Assembly (NCBI RefSeq): GCF_036038375.1
Contig: NZ_CP107935.1
Coordinates: forward strand, 2,852,001 to 2,916,000
Origin: Streptomyces sp. NBC_00414
GTDB lineage: Bacteria > Actinomycetota > Actinomycetes > Streptomycetales > Streptomycetaceae
Length of the DNA stretch: 64,000 bases
Reading direction: 5' to 3'
The notes beneath the pieces are model-generated. The model made no database searches. It was given only the letters and a program-made list of their open reading frames with translations, and was not told the origin of the DNA. Shown here piece by piece: positions 1 to 8,506 of the stretch (positions within the stretch are counted from its first letter, which is position 1; every line of letters starts with the position of its first letter). A program made the position numbers and the translations under genes.

Positions 1-397
1 CGTGGGAGGCGCTGACGGCCTGCAGGCCCGGGTTCTGCTGCTCCAGCAGGGGGCCGCAGCCGGCCAGGGCCCCGCGGAGGGTGTCGACCAGCTTCACGGC
101 GTCGGCCTCGGTACGGGCGACGGTGGTGACCTGGACGCCGTTGGTGTCGAGCTCCGTGCTGAACTCGCGGTAGCGGGTGTTCTGCGCCGGGATCTTGTAC
201 GGAGCGCAGAGGACGCCGCCGTTCTCCGGGACGCCGGTGAAGACCTGGGTGGCGGTCCACGGCGTCGACGACGGCGGCATCTGAGAGGCGGCGAGGAAGG
301 CGGGCTGGGCAGCGGCCTGCGCCGGGGCTGTGGCGAGGGCCGCGAGGCCCAGTGCGGCAGCGGCTGCGGTGGCGAGCGCGGTGCGGAGCTTGTTCAT
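1..397 (-). CDS. Secreted protein, N-terminal part (runs off window)
   Basis: The minus-strand frame opens at an ATG (395-397) and stays open to the window edge, giving about 132 residues. It begins MNKLRTALATAAAAALGLAA and continues to an AQA-type cleavage site, a typical Sec signal peptide with a hydrophobic core and an A-x-A site near residue 30. The exported part has two cysteines visible (VLCAPYK and AGCGP), which could pair. The remaining sequence (TRYREFST..., TEADAVKLVD) resembles small Streptomyces exported sensor-domain proteins, but I do not recognise a family. It is divergent from the regulator starting at 564. The C-terminus is outside the window. Confidence 0.7.
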   Translation of the reverse strand, partial: MNKLRTALATAAAAALGLAALATAPAQAAAQPAFLAASQMPPSSTPWTATQVFTGVPENGGVLCAPYKIPAQNTRYREFSTELDTNGVQVTTVARTEADAVKLVDTLRGALAGCGPLLEQQNPGLQAVSASH

Positions 398-563
398 GGT
401 GGTGGATCCCCCGTCGGGTCGTTCGTTCGGTCAGTGCTCAACCAGCGTGGGGCCGGCGCCCGCCGGCTGCAACGATCACGCGCCCACCAGCCGTCCCGGA
501 ACCATTCCACCCCCGCTGACGTGCAAGGACGTGAAGGTGGGACGCAGGGTCGAGGGGGATGGA

Positions 564-1709
564 ATGCCGAAGGACGCCGCCGTCGAGGAGTTCGCGGGGC
601 TCGTGCGCGCGCTCAAGGCGCGGGACGGGAGGAGCTACGAGGCGCTGGGCCGACGGCTGAGCGTCAGCGCGTCCACCCTCCACCGCTACTGCTCGGGCGC
701 GACCGTCCCACAGGAGTTCGCCGTGGTCGACCGCCTCGCCCTGCTGTGCGGGGCGGACGAGGAGGAACGGCGGGCCCTGGAGGCGGCCTGGACGGAGGCG
801 GACCGCGCCCGCCGCCGAGCGGCCTCGCCCGCGCCCACGCCTGTGCCAGCCGTGTCGGCCGCGCCGGAATCGAACCCGGAACTGTCCGCACCGGAGGCGG
901 ACCGCGCCCGCCCCCGTCGTGGCGCCCCCGCTCCCCTCCTCGTCGCCGCCGCCGTCGGCCTCGTCGTGCTCGCCCTCGCCGCCGCCCTGCTCGGCCACCC
1001 AACCCGTACGGCTTCCGCCCCCGCTCCCGCTTCCACCGCTCCGGGGCGGACCGCGGCCCCCCTCCCCTTCACGTGGAGCATCGGTTCCCAGCTCTGGGAG
1101 GGCGGCTGCGGGCACACCTACCTCGTGGACCGGGCCCCCCGCACGGTCGCCCCGCCGCCGGTCGCGGCCGACTCCGGGGCGTGGGCCGGGACGCACGGTG
1201 CCGTGCATGGCGGGGAGGCGCTGGTGCGGATCACGGTCCAGGGCCGGTCGCCGTCCGACGCCGTCGTCCTCCATGGCCTGCACGTGCGCGTGGTCGACCG
1301 CGCCGCGCCGCTGCCGTGGAACGCGTACCGGATGGACAACGGCTGTGGCGGCGCCGTCACCCCGCGCCACTTCGCCGTGGACCTCGACCGACCGCGCCCG
1401 CTCGCGAGGCCCGTCGACGGCCTTGACGCCTCCGGCGCAAAGGTCCGGAAGATCCCGGCCGTCTCCTTCCCGTACAAGGTCACCTCCTCCGACCCCGAGG
1501 AGCTGCTGGTCTCCGCGCGGACGGCGGGCTGCGACTGCCGCTGGTACCTGGAGCTGGAGTGGAGCGCCGGGGGCCGTACGGGGACGGTGCGGATCACGGA
1601 CGGCGGGAAGCCGTTCCGCACGAGCGGGACCAGGGGGAGGCCGGCGTACGTGCACGACTCCGCCGAAGGGCGCTGGATCACAGACTCGGACTCTGGACAG
1701 ACCGAGTGA
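564..1709 (+). CDS. Helix-turn-helix regulator with membrane anchor and extracellular domain
   Basis: The 381-residue protein begins MPKDAAVEEFAGLVRALKAR. I chose this ATG because GAGGGGGA lies just upstream and an XRE-like HTH follows immediately (SYEALGRRLSVSASTLHRYC, about residues 23-45). This N-terminal pattern is common in Streptomyces cytoplasmic HTH proteins. After a Pro/Ala-rich linker there is one membrane segment (PLLVAAAVGLVVLALAAALL, about residue 125). The C-terminal domain follows with four cysteines (GGCGH, NGCGG, GCDCRW), which would sit outside the cell. It resembles one-component transmembrane regulators, though the extracellular domain family is not recognised. It is divergent from the secreted-protein gene. 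Confidence 0.75.
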   Translation: MPKDAAVEEFAGLVRALKARDGRSYEALGRRLSVSASTLHRYCSGATVPQEFAVVDRLALLCGADEEERRALEAAWTEADRARRRAASPAPTPVPAVSAAPESNPELSAPEADRARPRRGAPAPLLVAAAVGLVVLALAAALLGHPTRTASAPAPASTAPGRTAAPLPFTWSIGSQLWEGGCGHTYLVDRAPRTVAPPPVAADSGAWAGTHGAVHGGEALVRITVQGRSPSDAVVLHGLHVRVVDRAAPLPWNAYRMDNGCGGAVTPRHFAVDLDRPRPLARPVDGLDASGAKVRKIPAVSFPYKVTSSDPEELLVSARTAGCDCRWYLELEWSAGGRTGTVRITDGGKPFRTSGTRGRPAYVHDSAEGRWITDSDSGQTE

Positions 1710-1763
1710 CCGCTGAGTAACTTCGAACGGGAAGGCCGTTGCCAAGGGCACCGACCTGGAGAA

Positions 1764-2413
1764 CTACGCAAGCACCGACGCGCTGTCGAAGTTCCGTTCG
1801 GCGGTGTCATGGAGGGTTGCCAGGGCGCGGAGAACGAGGGTGGACAGGCGGGTGCCGTCGTCGAGCGCGTGGGAGTCGCCCTTCAGGATCCGGGCAGCGA
1901 AGACGGGCAGGGGCTCGGCCTGAGCCGGGCATTCGGCGAGTACGGTCAACGCGTCCGCGAGCAGAGTGCGGGTCAGTTCCGGTGATCCACCGACCAGGCC
2001 GGCGCTCGGCACGACGCGGTCCAGTCGGAGAGCGCGGGCTGGGCCCGCACGGTGGCGTGATCGTCCAACCATGCCCACAGCTCGGCGCGTTCGGTTTCTT
2101 CGCGGCGGCGGTCGGACGCGCGGTCCCCGAGGGGGCCCACAAGTTCGGTGACGGTTTCACGGACCGTGCGGCCGGACAGTTCGGTGACGGCCTCTTCCAG
2201 GCGCGACAGAGCGACGAAGGGGCGCGGGTCCGGCAGACGATCCAGGCCGAGAAGGTCGGCAAGCGCCTCGCGCTGAGCTTCGTCGAGCGGTCCGAGGCGC
2301 ACCCGTGTGACGGGGCGGCCGGAGGACAGCCGGCTGTGGACCATCTGCCAGAGCGGGCGGAGTTCGGGACGGCTCAGGGTGCGTTCGCCCTGGGCCGGTT
2401 CCGTGTAAGTCAT
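1764..2413 (-). pseudogene. jetD: Wadjet jetD-like (TIGR02679-type) remnant, frameshifted and truncated
   Basis: An ATG at 2413 opens MTYTEPAQGERTLSRPELRP. It continues as RLGPLDEAQREALADLLGLD and LWAWLDDHATVRAQPALSDW, then loses frame around 2010-2030. The homology resumes in another frame as LVGGSPELTRTLLADALTVL and HALDDGTRLSTLVLRALATL. This order matches the N-terminal half of TIGR02679-type proteins (the JetD nuclease subunit of some Wadjet systems). The C-terminal Toprim-like part is missing and the frame ends at 1764. The start overlaps the stop of the jetC remnant as ATGA, the coupling expected in an intact jet operon. It is non-functional as read. Confidence 0.7.
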
Positions 2414-2910
2414 CCTGCCTCCAGATCGGTGCCGTTCCAGACGAAGCGAGCGCTGGTGACAGCGTCGTCGTCCCCGTCGATGAGGAGTTGGTGGACAGCG
2501 ATGCCGGGTAGTTCGCCGTAGGTGCACCACTCGTGGTCGGAGGTGACCATGAGATCGAGGTCGAGTGCGGTGAGCAGGGCAAAGACCTGCCCGCGGTTGA
2601 CTGCGTCCACTCCGACGAAGACCTCGTCAAGCAGGATGGGTCGTGGTGCCAGTGGCACGGCCTCGTAGTGGGCGGCGACTGCGGCGAACAGTGGTAGGTG
2701 CAGGGCGATGGCCTTCTCCCCACCGGAGAGTGCGCCGTGCAGCTTCTTGGTCAGCGGCTGCCAGCCGTTTCCGTTCGCCCGATCGAGGCGCACCGTGAAT
2801 CGGTGCCAAGCGGTGTAGTCGAGCACCTCGCCGAGCTGCTCCTCCCAGCTCGCGGCCGTGTCGCTGCTCTTGGCCTCCTCGATACGGGCTCGGAAGAAGC
2901 GGTGCAGGGC
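2410..2910 (-). pseudogene. jetC: Wadjet jetC-like (TIGR02680-type SMC ATPase) C-terminal remnant
   Basis: The last roughly 165 residues carry an SMC/ABC-type head. Visible elements are the signature LSGGEKAIALHLPLFAAVAA, a Walker B stretch PILLDEVFVGVD and the block LDLMVTSDHEWCTYGELPGI. These are hallmarks of the TIGR02680-type SMC subunit of Wadjet anti-plasmid systems, which are normally well over 1000 residues long. Everything upstream (N-terminal Walker A and coiled coils) is gone and is replaced by unrelated sequence. The stop is TGA inside the jetD-remnant start (ATGA). JetA and JetB are not seen. This is a decayed end of an operon. Confidence 0.75.
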
Positions 2911-3005
2911 CGGTCGAGGCGTTTCGAGAAAGAGAGAAGAGGGGTGGATCATTTCGGGTCGCAGTTCGAGAAACCGTTTTTCAGGCCATCGCCCCCGCGA
3001 GCCCC

Positions 3006-3342
3006 TCACTGCGCAGGCGGGAAGCCGCGCACGGTGGTTGGGGCCAGGCCCCGGATTACGTCGACGAACGCTTGACGGTTCGAGTAGCGCACCGATGCCT
3101 TCACGCCGAAGGCTTGGCCGTCCTCGGCGGCCGATACGTGCCTGTCGTCGTCCGAGTACTCCACGGTGACGCAGACGTAGGCGTTGATCGAGCCGCGGAG
3201 GGTCCTGTGTACCAAGCGGCTGGTAGCTCTTGCTGCCGCGGCCCGGTCGGAATCGCAGCAGGTTGAGCATCACCACCAGGCCGCCAGGATCGTCGGCGAG
3301 CAAGACATCGAGATCAAGGTCGCCGGTCTCGACCATCAAGCA
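3006..3342 (-). pseudogene. Small broken ORF, possibly DUF1330-like
   Basis: One frame reads PGGLVVMLNLLRFRPGRG, which resembles the start of DUF1330-type small proteins. Another frame, running to 3006, reads INAYVCVTVEYSDDDRH and looks coding. The two can be joined only by a frameshift near 3200. It lies directly upstream of the jetC remnant and probably supplied the sequence that replaced the SMC N-terminus. Between here and 3607 I see no further recognisable gene (a short frame at 3314-3577 is unconvincing). Confidence 0.3.
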
Positions 3343-3607
3343 GCAACCGGCCCGCCGGGCGTGGCCGGTGGCCCTCACCGCTGACTACGGCAAGCGGCAG
3401 ACGCCCAGCTCGGGCAGAGCCAGGCCCATCGGCCAGATCTGTATGGTCATCGCCGATGCCGACCTGCTCGACGAAGTCCGTGGTCACGTTGAGTCGAAGG
3501 ACCTCGAACTCGCCGTCGGCTGATCGGATGACCGGGGTGGCTCCTGCGGTCGATGGCGGCTGCCCCGGACGTGGCACAGACGCGCATTGACGGCTTGACG
3601 CTCGCAG

Positions 3608-4723
3608 TCAGCCGAGTGTGACCTTGCGTTTGAGGCCGTTGCCCTGGCGCCAGTCGTAGATCCGGTCATGCTGGAGCCGTCCGACGACGATCCCCGGTGC
3701 GATACCGGCAGTATCGGCGAACGCTTCGATGGCCGTGAGCGAGAGGTAGCGGGTGGCAGCCAGCTTTTGATACGCCGCGGCGTGTTGAGGTGGCAGGAGA
3801 ACGTCGGCCGCGAACGCGTTTGCCTCGTCTTCGCTGATGTCTTCGTGGCGTTTGCCGGGTGAGAGGTTGTCGCGGTCGTCCATGAAGGTCAGCCGCTTGC
3901 CGTGCAGCAGGACATGCGCGAGTTCGTGGAAGAGGCTGAACCAGAACTGGTCGTCTGTTTTGAACCGGTCGCTCAGCGCCACCATGACCTTGTCGGATGT
4001 CAGCCAGCGCGTCGCACCGGAGACGTTGGTTTTGCTGAGTGCCGGGACGAACGTCAGGGCGACCCCCACCTGCGCGCAGAGCTGCGGCAGTTCCACCGAC
4101 CAGGCGTCCTGCTTCTGCAGGGTCAGTTCACGCAAGCGGGGCAGCAGGGCAGTGAGGGCCGCTCGGTCGTACGGCTCGCAATCCCGTTCGCGGGCTTCGC
4201 GCTCGGCCAGGCGCAGCCAGGTCGCGGTCGCGTACTCGTTCTGGCTGAGCATGGAGGAGCGACGGAACGCTGCCTGATAGCCGCGCCACACGTTCTCGGC
4301 GACATCTGGGGTGACCACGCCGAAGAAATCGAGCAGGCGCCGAAGGTTCCGCACGTTCTTGGACCGGTCGGGCAGAATGCCGCGACTGACCAGCTCACGC
4401 AGGGGGAAGCGATCGAGCCATCCGAGATGTTCGGACAGGGCCAGCTCTTCCACCTCGCGGGCAAGTTGTGTGCGCCAGGCGGCCTCACGGGCATTCCACA
4501 GCCCCGCAGGCACTCCAGTGGCGCGCTCCAACAGCAGGGCGGTGTCGGGGCTCAAGGCGGCGGTGCCCTGAACGACCTGGTTGATGTGTTTGGTGGACAG
4601 TCCGGTTCGGCGAGCAAGGTCGGCTTGCGGGATCCCCAGGACCTCCAGAGTCTCCTTCAGGGTCTCTCCGGGGGGCGGGACCGTCTGAGGCGCGTACGAG
4701 GTCGGGTCGGCGCCGGGGGTCAT
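3608..4723 (-). CDS. HTH-ImmA/IrrE fusion regulator (HigA-like domain plus metallopeptidase domain)
   Basis: The 371-residue protein has two domains. Residues about 20-75 form an XRE/HigA-type HTH (LGIPQADLARRTGLSTKHIN). Residues about 215-330 form an ImmA/IrrE-type zinc peptidase domain. The HExxH motif is intact (H266-E267-L-A-H270) and ISEDEANAFAAD (about 296-307) supplies the third acidic ligand. Family knowledge: such proteins are antitoxins or repressors inactivated by proteolysis, and CBASS operons can be controlled by a separate HTH repressor (CapH) plus an ImmA/IrrE protease (CapP). The start overlaps the upstream toxin-like gene (ATGA). Inference: it is a one-protein repressor/protease controlling its own operon and perhaps the divergent ubiquitin-like operon. 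Confidence 0.85.
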   Translation of the reverse strand: MTPGADPTSYAPQTVPPPGETLKETLEVLGIPQADLARRTGLSTKHINQVVQGTAALSPDTALLLERATGVPAGLWNAREAAWRTQLAREVEELALSEHLGWLDRFPLRELVSRGILPDRSKNVRNLRRLLDFFGVVTPDVAENVWRGYQAAFRRSSMLSQNEYATATWLRLAEREARERDCEPYDRAALTALLPRLRELTLQKQDAWSVELPQLCAQVGVALTFVPALSKTNVSGATRWLTSDKVMVALSDRFKTDDQFWFSLFHELAHVLLHGKRLTFMDDRDNLSPGKRHEDISEDEANAFAADVLLPPQHAAAYQKLAATRYLSLTAIEAFADTAGIAPGIVVGRLQHDRIYDWRQGNGLKRKVTLG

Positions 4724-5118
4724 CTCGATGCCTCTCTGCGGGTGTGGAGCGGGGCGTGGCGGGGGCCAGGGGCGGCGGGTCCGGTCCGGACGTCTGTGAC
4801 GAGTACGGATCGCACGTCCGAGTAGTCGAGTCTTCCGTTGGCAAGCCGAGGAGGCGGGTCGGCGCGCGGTCTCAGCAGCAGGTCCGCCTCCGGTCCAAGG
4901 GATACGAGCAGCAGGTCAGGGCTGGCCGGGCAGGGGCGCAACCTGGCTGCCGGTAGACGTGTCAGGGCGGCCAGATGGGCTGCGGCATCGATCTCCGCCA
5001 ACCGTCGCCGCAGTACCGCGGCCAGTGCCGGACCGTAGCGACGCTCGCGCGCGTCGTCGTCGTTGCAGGACCGGGCCAGCTCGACGTCGAGGAAGGAGAG
5101 CTCCACCGGTCGCCTCAC
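4720..5118 (-). CDS. HigB/RelE-like toxin of a type II toxin-antitoxin pair
   Basis: The 132-residue protein starts at a GTG at 5118 (a second GTG four codons later is possible). The pattern ELSFLDVELARSCNDDDARE, then RRRLAEIDAAAHLAALTRLP and a Leu-rich beta-strand stretch (DLLLVSLG) matches the HigB-like RelE fold, an mRNA interferase family. It is somewhat longer than typical HigB (about 90-110), with a Pro/Arg-rich tail. It is translated together with the HTH-ImmA/IrrE gene through a 4-nt overlap, in the toxin-first order typical of higBA. The promoter would lie in the 5119-5301 intergenic region that also feeds the divergent operon. Confidence 0.6.
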   Translation of the reverse strand: MRRPVELSFLDVELARSCNDDDARERRYGPALAAVLRRRLAEIDAAAHLAALTRLPAARLRPCPASPDLLLVSLGPEADLLLRPRADPPPRLANGRLDYSDVRSVLVTDVRTGPAAPGPRHAPLHTRREASR

Positions 5119-5173
5119 GAATCATTTGCATTAACGGACTCAGTGCATGCTAACATCGGCGCAAGATCGAAAA

Positions 5174-5202
5174 ATTGCATGCACCGAACTGGTGCATGCA
5201 AT
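5174..5202. promoter_or_regulatory. Perfect 12-bp inverted repeat, candidate operator between divergent operons
   Basis: ATTGCATGCACC, a 5-nt spacer (GAACT) and GGTGCATGCAAT form a perfect dyad. Extra partial copies of the core lie nearby: GTGCATGC at about 5142-5149 and TTGCATT at about 5126. The 5119-5301 region is AT-richer than its surroundings and separates the toxin-HTH/protease pair from the multiubiquitin operon. The dyad is the natural binding site for the HTH domain encoded at 3608-4723 (inference). Confidence 0.6.
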
Positions 5203-5301
5203 AATTCCGCCTGGTCGTTTGTGCCTGTTCATGGGTGCCAGGCGCCTCGCGGGCCATGCCCGCTCGACTCCGGCATCGCCGGAAGGCAAGGAGGTCTCGC
5301 C

Positions 5302-5553
5302 ATGGCTGTGGCAGACGCCGCCCCCAAGACCGTCACCATCACCGTGGACCGTGAGCCGGTCTCCGGTGTACCCCGCCGAACCACGCCGAACGAGATCCTG
5401 CGTCTGGCCGGGATCGACCCCGCCGGCCACTACCTCGTCAAGATCACCGGCCGTCACCAGGAGTCCTTCGAGGGGCGGGGCGAAGAGCCGATCACTGTGC
5501 ACGAGCACGAGAAGTTCGTGTCGCTGTCCACGGGGCCGACGCCCACTTCATGA
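5302..5553 (+). CDS. Multiubiquitin-like (beta-grasp) protein
   Basis: The 83-residue protein has a strong ribosome site (AAGGAGG) before its ATG. The sequence VTITVDREPVSGVPRRTTPN, then EILRLAGIDPAGHYLVKI and a final EKFVSLSTGP strand, matches one repeat of the Multi_ubiq beta-grasp family found beside prokaryotic E1/E2/JAB genes. Only one repeat is present. No exposed terminal Gly-Gly is visible (the tail reads STGPTPTS), so any conjugation would need trimming by the JAB domain encoded downstream (inference). The stop overlaps the next start as ATGA, so translation is coupled. Confidence 0.75.
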   Translation: MAVADAAPKTVTITVDREPVSGVPRRTTPNEILRLAGIDPAGHYLVKITGRHQESFEGRGEEPITVHEHEKFVSLSTGPTPTS

Positions 5554-5921
5554 CCACGACCGAGCCGCTCTGGGGGCCCGCCGCGCTGCAGGCAGGCCTC
5601 CAGGCCGCCGGCTACACACCGCAGCAGCAGAACGACTTCATCGTCTTCGACTACACGATCGAGGCCGGCTCGTACGCCGGGCAGACCATCAGGATCGGAC
5701 TGCAGGCGACCGCGGACTACCCCACGACTCCGCCCGGCGGCCCGCATGTGAGCCCGCGCCTCGGACACCCCCAGGGGGCCGTGCACCCCTCCGGACTGGG
5801 GACGGAGTGGGAGTACTGGAGCCGTCCGGCCGCAGGCTGGGCCGCCGACCGCAGTGCCCGGGGCTACCTACGGCACCTGCGCACCCTGTTCGCGCAGCTC
5901 GACGAGCGAGCAGCGGCATGA
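5550..5921 (+). CDS. E2-like protein (Prok-E2_E type), lacking cysteine
   Basis: The 123-residue protein has the pattern DFIVFDYTIEAGSYAGQTIR, PTTPPGGPHVSPRLGH and TEWEYWSRPAAGW, matching prokaryotic E2 family E proteins that accompany multiubiquitin and JAB-E1 genes. Family members adopt a UBC-like fold. The translated sequence contains no cysteine at all, so a classical thioester-forming active site is absent. The conserved His/Trp/Arg positions could have a structural or a non-cysteine catalytic role. Both ends are ATGA-coupled, to the Ubl gene upstream and the E1 gene downstream. Confidence 0.7.
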   Translation: MTTTEPLWGPAALQAGLQAAGYTPQQQNDFIVFDYTIEAGSYAGQTIRIGLQATADYPTTPPGGPHVSPRLGHPQGAVHPSGLGTEWEYWSRPAAGWAADRSARGYLRHLRTLFAQLDERAAA

Positions 5922-7396
5922 TCACCCGGTTCGGCGCGGCCGTGCCCACGCCCCTCGCCCGGCGACTCAAGGAGCACCTCCTGCGTGCTGATGGGCAGGA
6001 GGACTGCTGTTTCGTCCTGTGGCGTCCGGCCACCGGTGCCAGCCGCACCACCGCGGTGCTGGTCGAGGTGGTGCTGCCCTTGGAGGGCGAGCGCATCGTG
6101 CATGGCACCGTCGATTTCACCAGCGCCTACTTCCTGCGCTCCGCGAGCCTGGCTGCGGAACGCGACTGTGGTGTCGGCCTGATCCACTCTCATCCCCGGG
6201 GACAAGGCTGGCAGCGTCTGAACCAGGTCGACCACGACGCCGAAGCCTCCTTCGCGGCACAGGCTCTCGCACTCACCGACCACCCCCTGCTCGGGATGAC
6301 CTTCGCCGGCGGCAATGCCGGGCACAGCGCCCGGATCTGGCAGAAACGCGATTCCCGGCACTACCGACCGCTTCACGCTGAGAGCGTCCGCGTCGTCGGC
6401 GAAGAGTTCAGCGTCACCTTCAACAGCCTTTCGTTCCCCGCACCGGCCGTCACGAGCGCACAGCAACGCAGTCTCTCCGCGTGGGGGCAACAGACCCAGG
6501 ACACCCTCGCCCGTCTCCACGTCGGCGTGGTCGGAACCGGCTCGGTCGGCATGCTGATCGTCGAAGCCCTCGCACGCACCGGCATCGGGCGCCTCACCCT
6601 CTTCGACTTCGACTCCGTGGAGACCGTCAACCTCGACCGCCTCCTGCACGCCACATCACGCGACGCCCGCGCGAAGCGGCCCAAGGTTCACCTTGCCGCC
6701 CGAGAGGCGCGTCGTGCCGCCACCGCCCCGGCCTTCCGGGTCACCGCGCTGGAGGCGAGCATCACCGAGCCGAACGGCTTCGCGGCGGCCGCCGACTGCG
6801 ACGTGCTCTTCTCTTGCGTCGACCGCCCCTGGCCGCGCCACGTCCTGAACCAGCTGGCGTACGCGCACCTCATCCCCGTCATCGACGGCGGAGTGAGCGT
6901 CGACGCCCGCGGCGGCAGTCTCCGAGGTGCCGAATGGAGGGCCCACGTCGCGGCTCCCGGCCGGGCCTGCCTCGAATGCCTCGGGCAGTACGACTCCGCG
7001 GACGTCCCCACGGAACGCGACGGCTTGCTTGAGGAACCCTCCTACATCACAGGCCTGGCCGCCGATCACCCACTGCGCCGCAAGGAGAACGTCTTCATCT
7101 TTTCCACCGCCGCAGCGGCCGCCGAACTGGCCCAGTTCATCACCATGGTGGCCGCGCCTGCCGGGATCAGCGACAACGGGGCCCACCTATACCACCTCAC
7201 CACCGGCACCCTCGATCGCCGTACCGAAGGGTGCGTCCCCGGATGCCCCTACGACACGACACTGCTCGCCCTGGGCGATACGGCGCCCACCGTCACAGGG
7301 CGACACCTCGCGGCCGAGCGCGTCCGCGCCGGACGCGGCACGTTCCGCTCCCGCTTCACCGAGCTCGCGCATCGACTGCGCCAACCCAGGTCATGA
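5918..7396 (+). CDS. JAB (JAMM) peptidase-E1 (ThiF) fusion
   Basis: The 492-residue protein starts at the ATG overlapping the E2-like stop. Residues about 1-150 are a JAB/MPN domain with GLIHSHPRGQGW and a downstream Asp (NQVDHDAE), the zinc site of a deubiquitinase-type metallopeptidase; an Asn occupies the usual Ser position. Residues about 195-450 are a ThiF/E1 adenylation domain with VGVVGTGSVGMLIVEAL, then LFDFDSVETVNLDR. A four-cysteine zinc site is formed by CLEC (about 351) and CVPGC (about 438). Role in the family: adenylate a ubiquitin-like protein and process its C-terminus or deconjugate it. An upstream in-frame extension to 5147 is not supported by a ribosome site. Confidence 0.85.
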   Translation: MITRFGAAVPTPLARRLKEHLLRADGQEDCCFVLWRPATGASRTTAVLVEVVLPLEGERIVHGTVDFTSAYFLRSASLAAERDCGVGLIHSHPRGQGWQRLNQVDHDAEASFAAQALALTDHPLLGMTFAGGNAGHSARIWQKRDSRHYRPLHAESVRVVGEEFSVTFNSLSFPAPAVTSAQQRSLSAWGQQTQDTLARLHVGVVGTGSVGMLIVEALARTGIGRLTLFDFDSVETVNLDRLLHATSRDARAKRPKVHLAAREARRAATAPAFRVTALEASITEPNGFAAAADCDVLFSCVDRPWPRHVLNQLAYAHLIPVIDGGVSVDARGGSLRGAEWRAHVAAPGRACLECLGQYDSADVPTERDGLLEEPSYITGLAADHPLRRKENVFIFSTAAAAAELAQFITMVAAPAGISDNGAHLYHLTTGTLDRRTEGCVPGCPYDTTLLALGDTAPTVTGRHLAAERVRAGRGTFRSRFTELAHRLRQPRS

Positions 7397-7470
7397 CAGG
7401 CGCGCTGTCCCAGCCAGCCAACGCACGTGCAATGCCTACTGATCGCCTCTCGCCAGATGGAGACGTACCG

Positions 7471-8502
7471 ATGGTTCGAAAAGAGTCCCTTGCGCAACTT
7501 CTCGACGAAGGACGCCGCAAGATCCAGGTGACCGACAAGGAACTCGCCGAGGCCAAGCGCCGCCGCCGGCTTCTGGCCGCGTCCGTACGCCGGGCCTTCC
7601 CCGGTTCCACCAGCTACTTCAACGGGAGCGTCGCGCATGGCGACGCCAACACACCCCTGACCGACGTCGACCTCGGCGTCGTCCTCACCAGGAAGCAGGC
7701 TGGGCCGTACGGCCCAGGCAAAAAGAGCGCCCTGCCCTTGATGGAGGTCGCACGCGACGCCATCCACGACGACCTCGACGACGAGTTCCCGAACCTCACC
7801 ATCGAGGTCGTCGGCCGCCGCCGTGCCGTTCTCGTACGGTTCGGCGACCCGGTGACCCCGGGGCAGTCCGACTTCACGGCGGACGTCATGACGGCGCTCC
7901 CGCACCTCTCGGGCCGCGGGCTGTACATCCCCAACAACAAGATTGCAGCACGGTGGGACCGCGCCGACCCGATCACCCACACGCGGATGGTGCTCCACGC
8001 TATCGAGGACACGAAGGTCGTCTTCGCGCGGACGGTCCGATTGCTGAAGCACTGGAACGGCACCCACAGCAAGCCCATGTGCTCCTGGAACATCAAGGCC
8101 CTCTGCCTCGGCTGCCTCGACGAGCCCATGTCGCTCATCGCCGCGCTCCAGGCCTTCTTCACCCACGCGGCGGACGAGATCGACAAGGGCCCGACGCCCG
8201 ACCCGGCCGATGTGGCCGGCCCGATCCCGCTCAACATGCCACGCAGCGAGGTGCACAAGCGGCTCTGCACCGCGCGGAAGTACATCAACCTGGCGATCGA
8301 CCACGAGAAAGCCGGCCGTCCGCACAGCGCGCAGAACGCCCTGCACCAGGTCCTCCCGGAACTCGTGCCGAACGCGGACGCCACGGAGGAGGAGGCAGAC
8401 CGTCTGGCGAGAACTGTGCGCTCCGGCGGCACATCCCTCTCCGGGCTGGGGCTCGCCACCGGACTCGTCACGCCCACCCGGACCCGGGCGTGGGGGGACT
8501 GA
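7471..8502 (+). CDS. CD-NTase-like (CBASS-type) nucleotidyltransferase
   Basis: The 343-residue protein has the pol-beta signature YFNGSVAHGDANTPLTDVDL at about residues 50-69 (GS followed by D-x-D). A third acidic strand follows (QSDFTADVMTAL), then a helical region with RTVRLLKHWNGTHSKPMCSW typical of DncV/CD-NTase proteins. Such enzymes make cyclic or linear oligonucleotide signals in CBASS. I used the ATG at 7471 (GGAGA upstream). An in-frame ATG at 7393 that overlaps the E1 stop as ATGA would add 26 residues and is a real alternative. It lies in the same operon as the ubiquitin-like genes and is followed after 4 nt by the second E2-like gene. Confidence 0.8.
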   Translation: MVRKESLAQLLDEGRRKIQVTDKELAEAKRRRRLLAASVRRAFPGSTSYFNGSVAHGDANTPLTDVDLGVVLTRKQAGPYGPGKKSALPLMEVARDAIHDDLDDEFPNLTIEVVGRRRAVLVRFGDPVTPGQSDFTADVMTALPHLSGRGLYIPNNKIAARWDRADPITHTRMVLHAIEDTKVVFARTVRLLKHWNGTHSKPMCSWNIKALCLGCLDEPMSLIAALQAFFTHAADEIDKGPTPDPADVAGPIPLNMPRSEVHKRLCTARKYINLAIDHEKAGRPHSAQNALHQVLPELVPNADATEEEADRLARTVRSGGTSLSGLGLATGLVTPTRTRAWGD

Positions 8503-8506
8503 CGCC

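Noticed and set aside
2..1751. Overlapping frames on both strands around the first regulator
   Set aside because: Arg/Gly/Pro-rich, no ribosome sites; the HTH-membrane protein frame explains the region.
5147..5917. Upstream extension of the JAB-E1 gene to 5147
   Set aside because: It would overlap the multiubiquitin and E2-like genes in another frame and begins within the operator region; the ATG at 5918 is ATGA-coupled and gives the normal JAB start.
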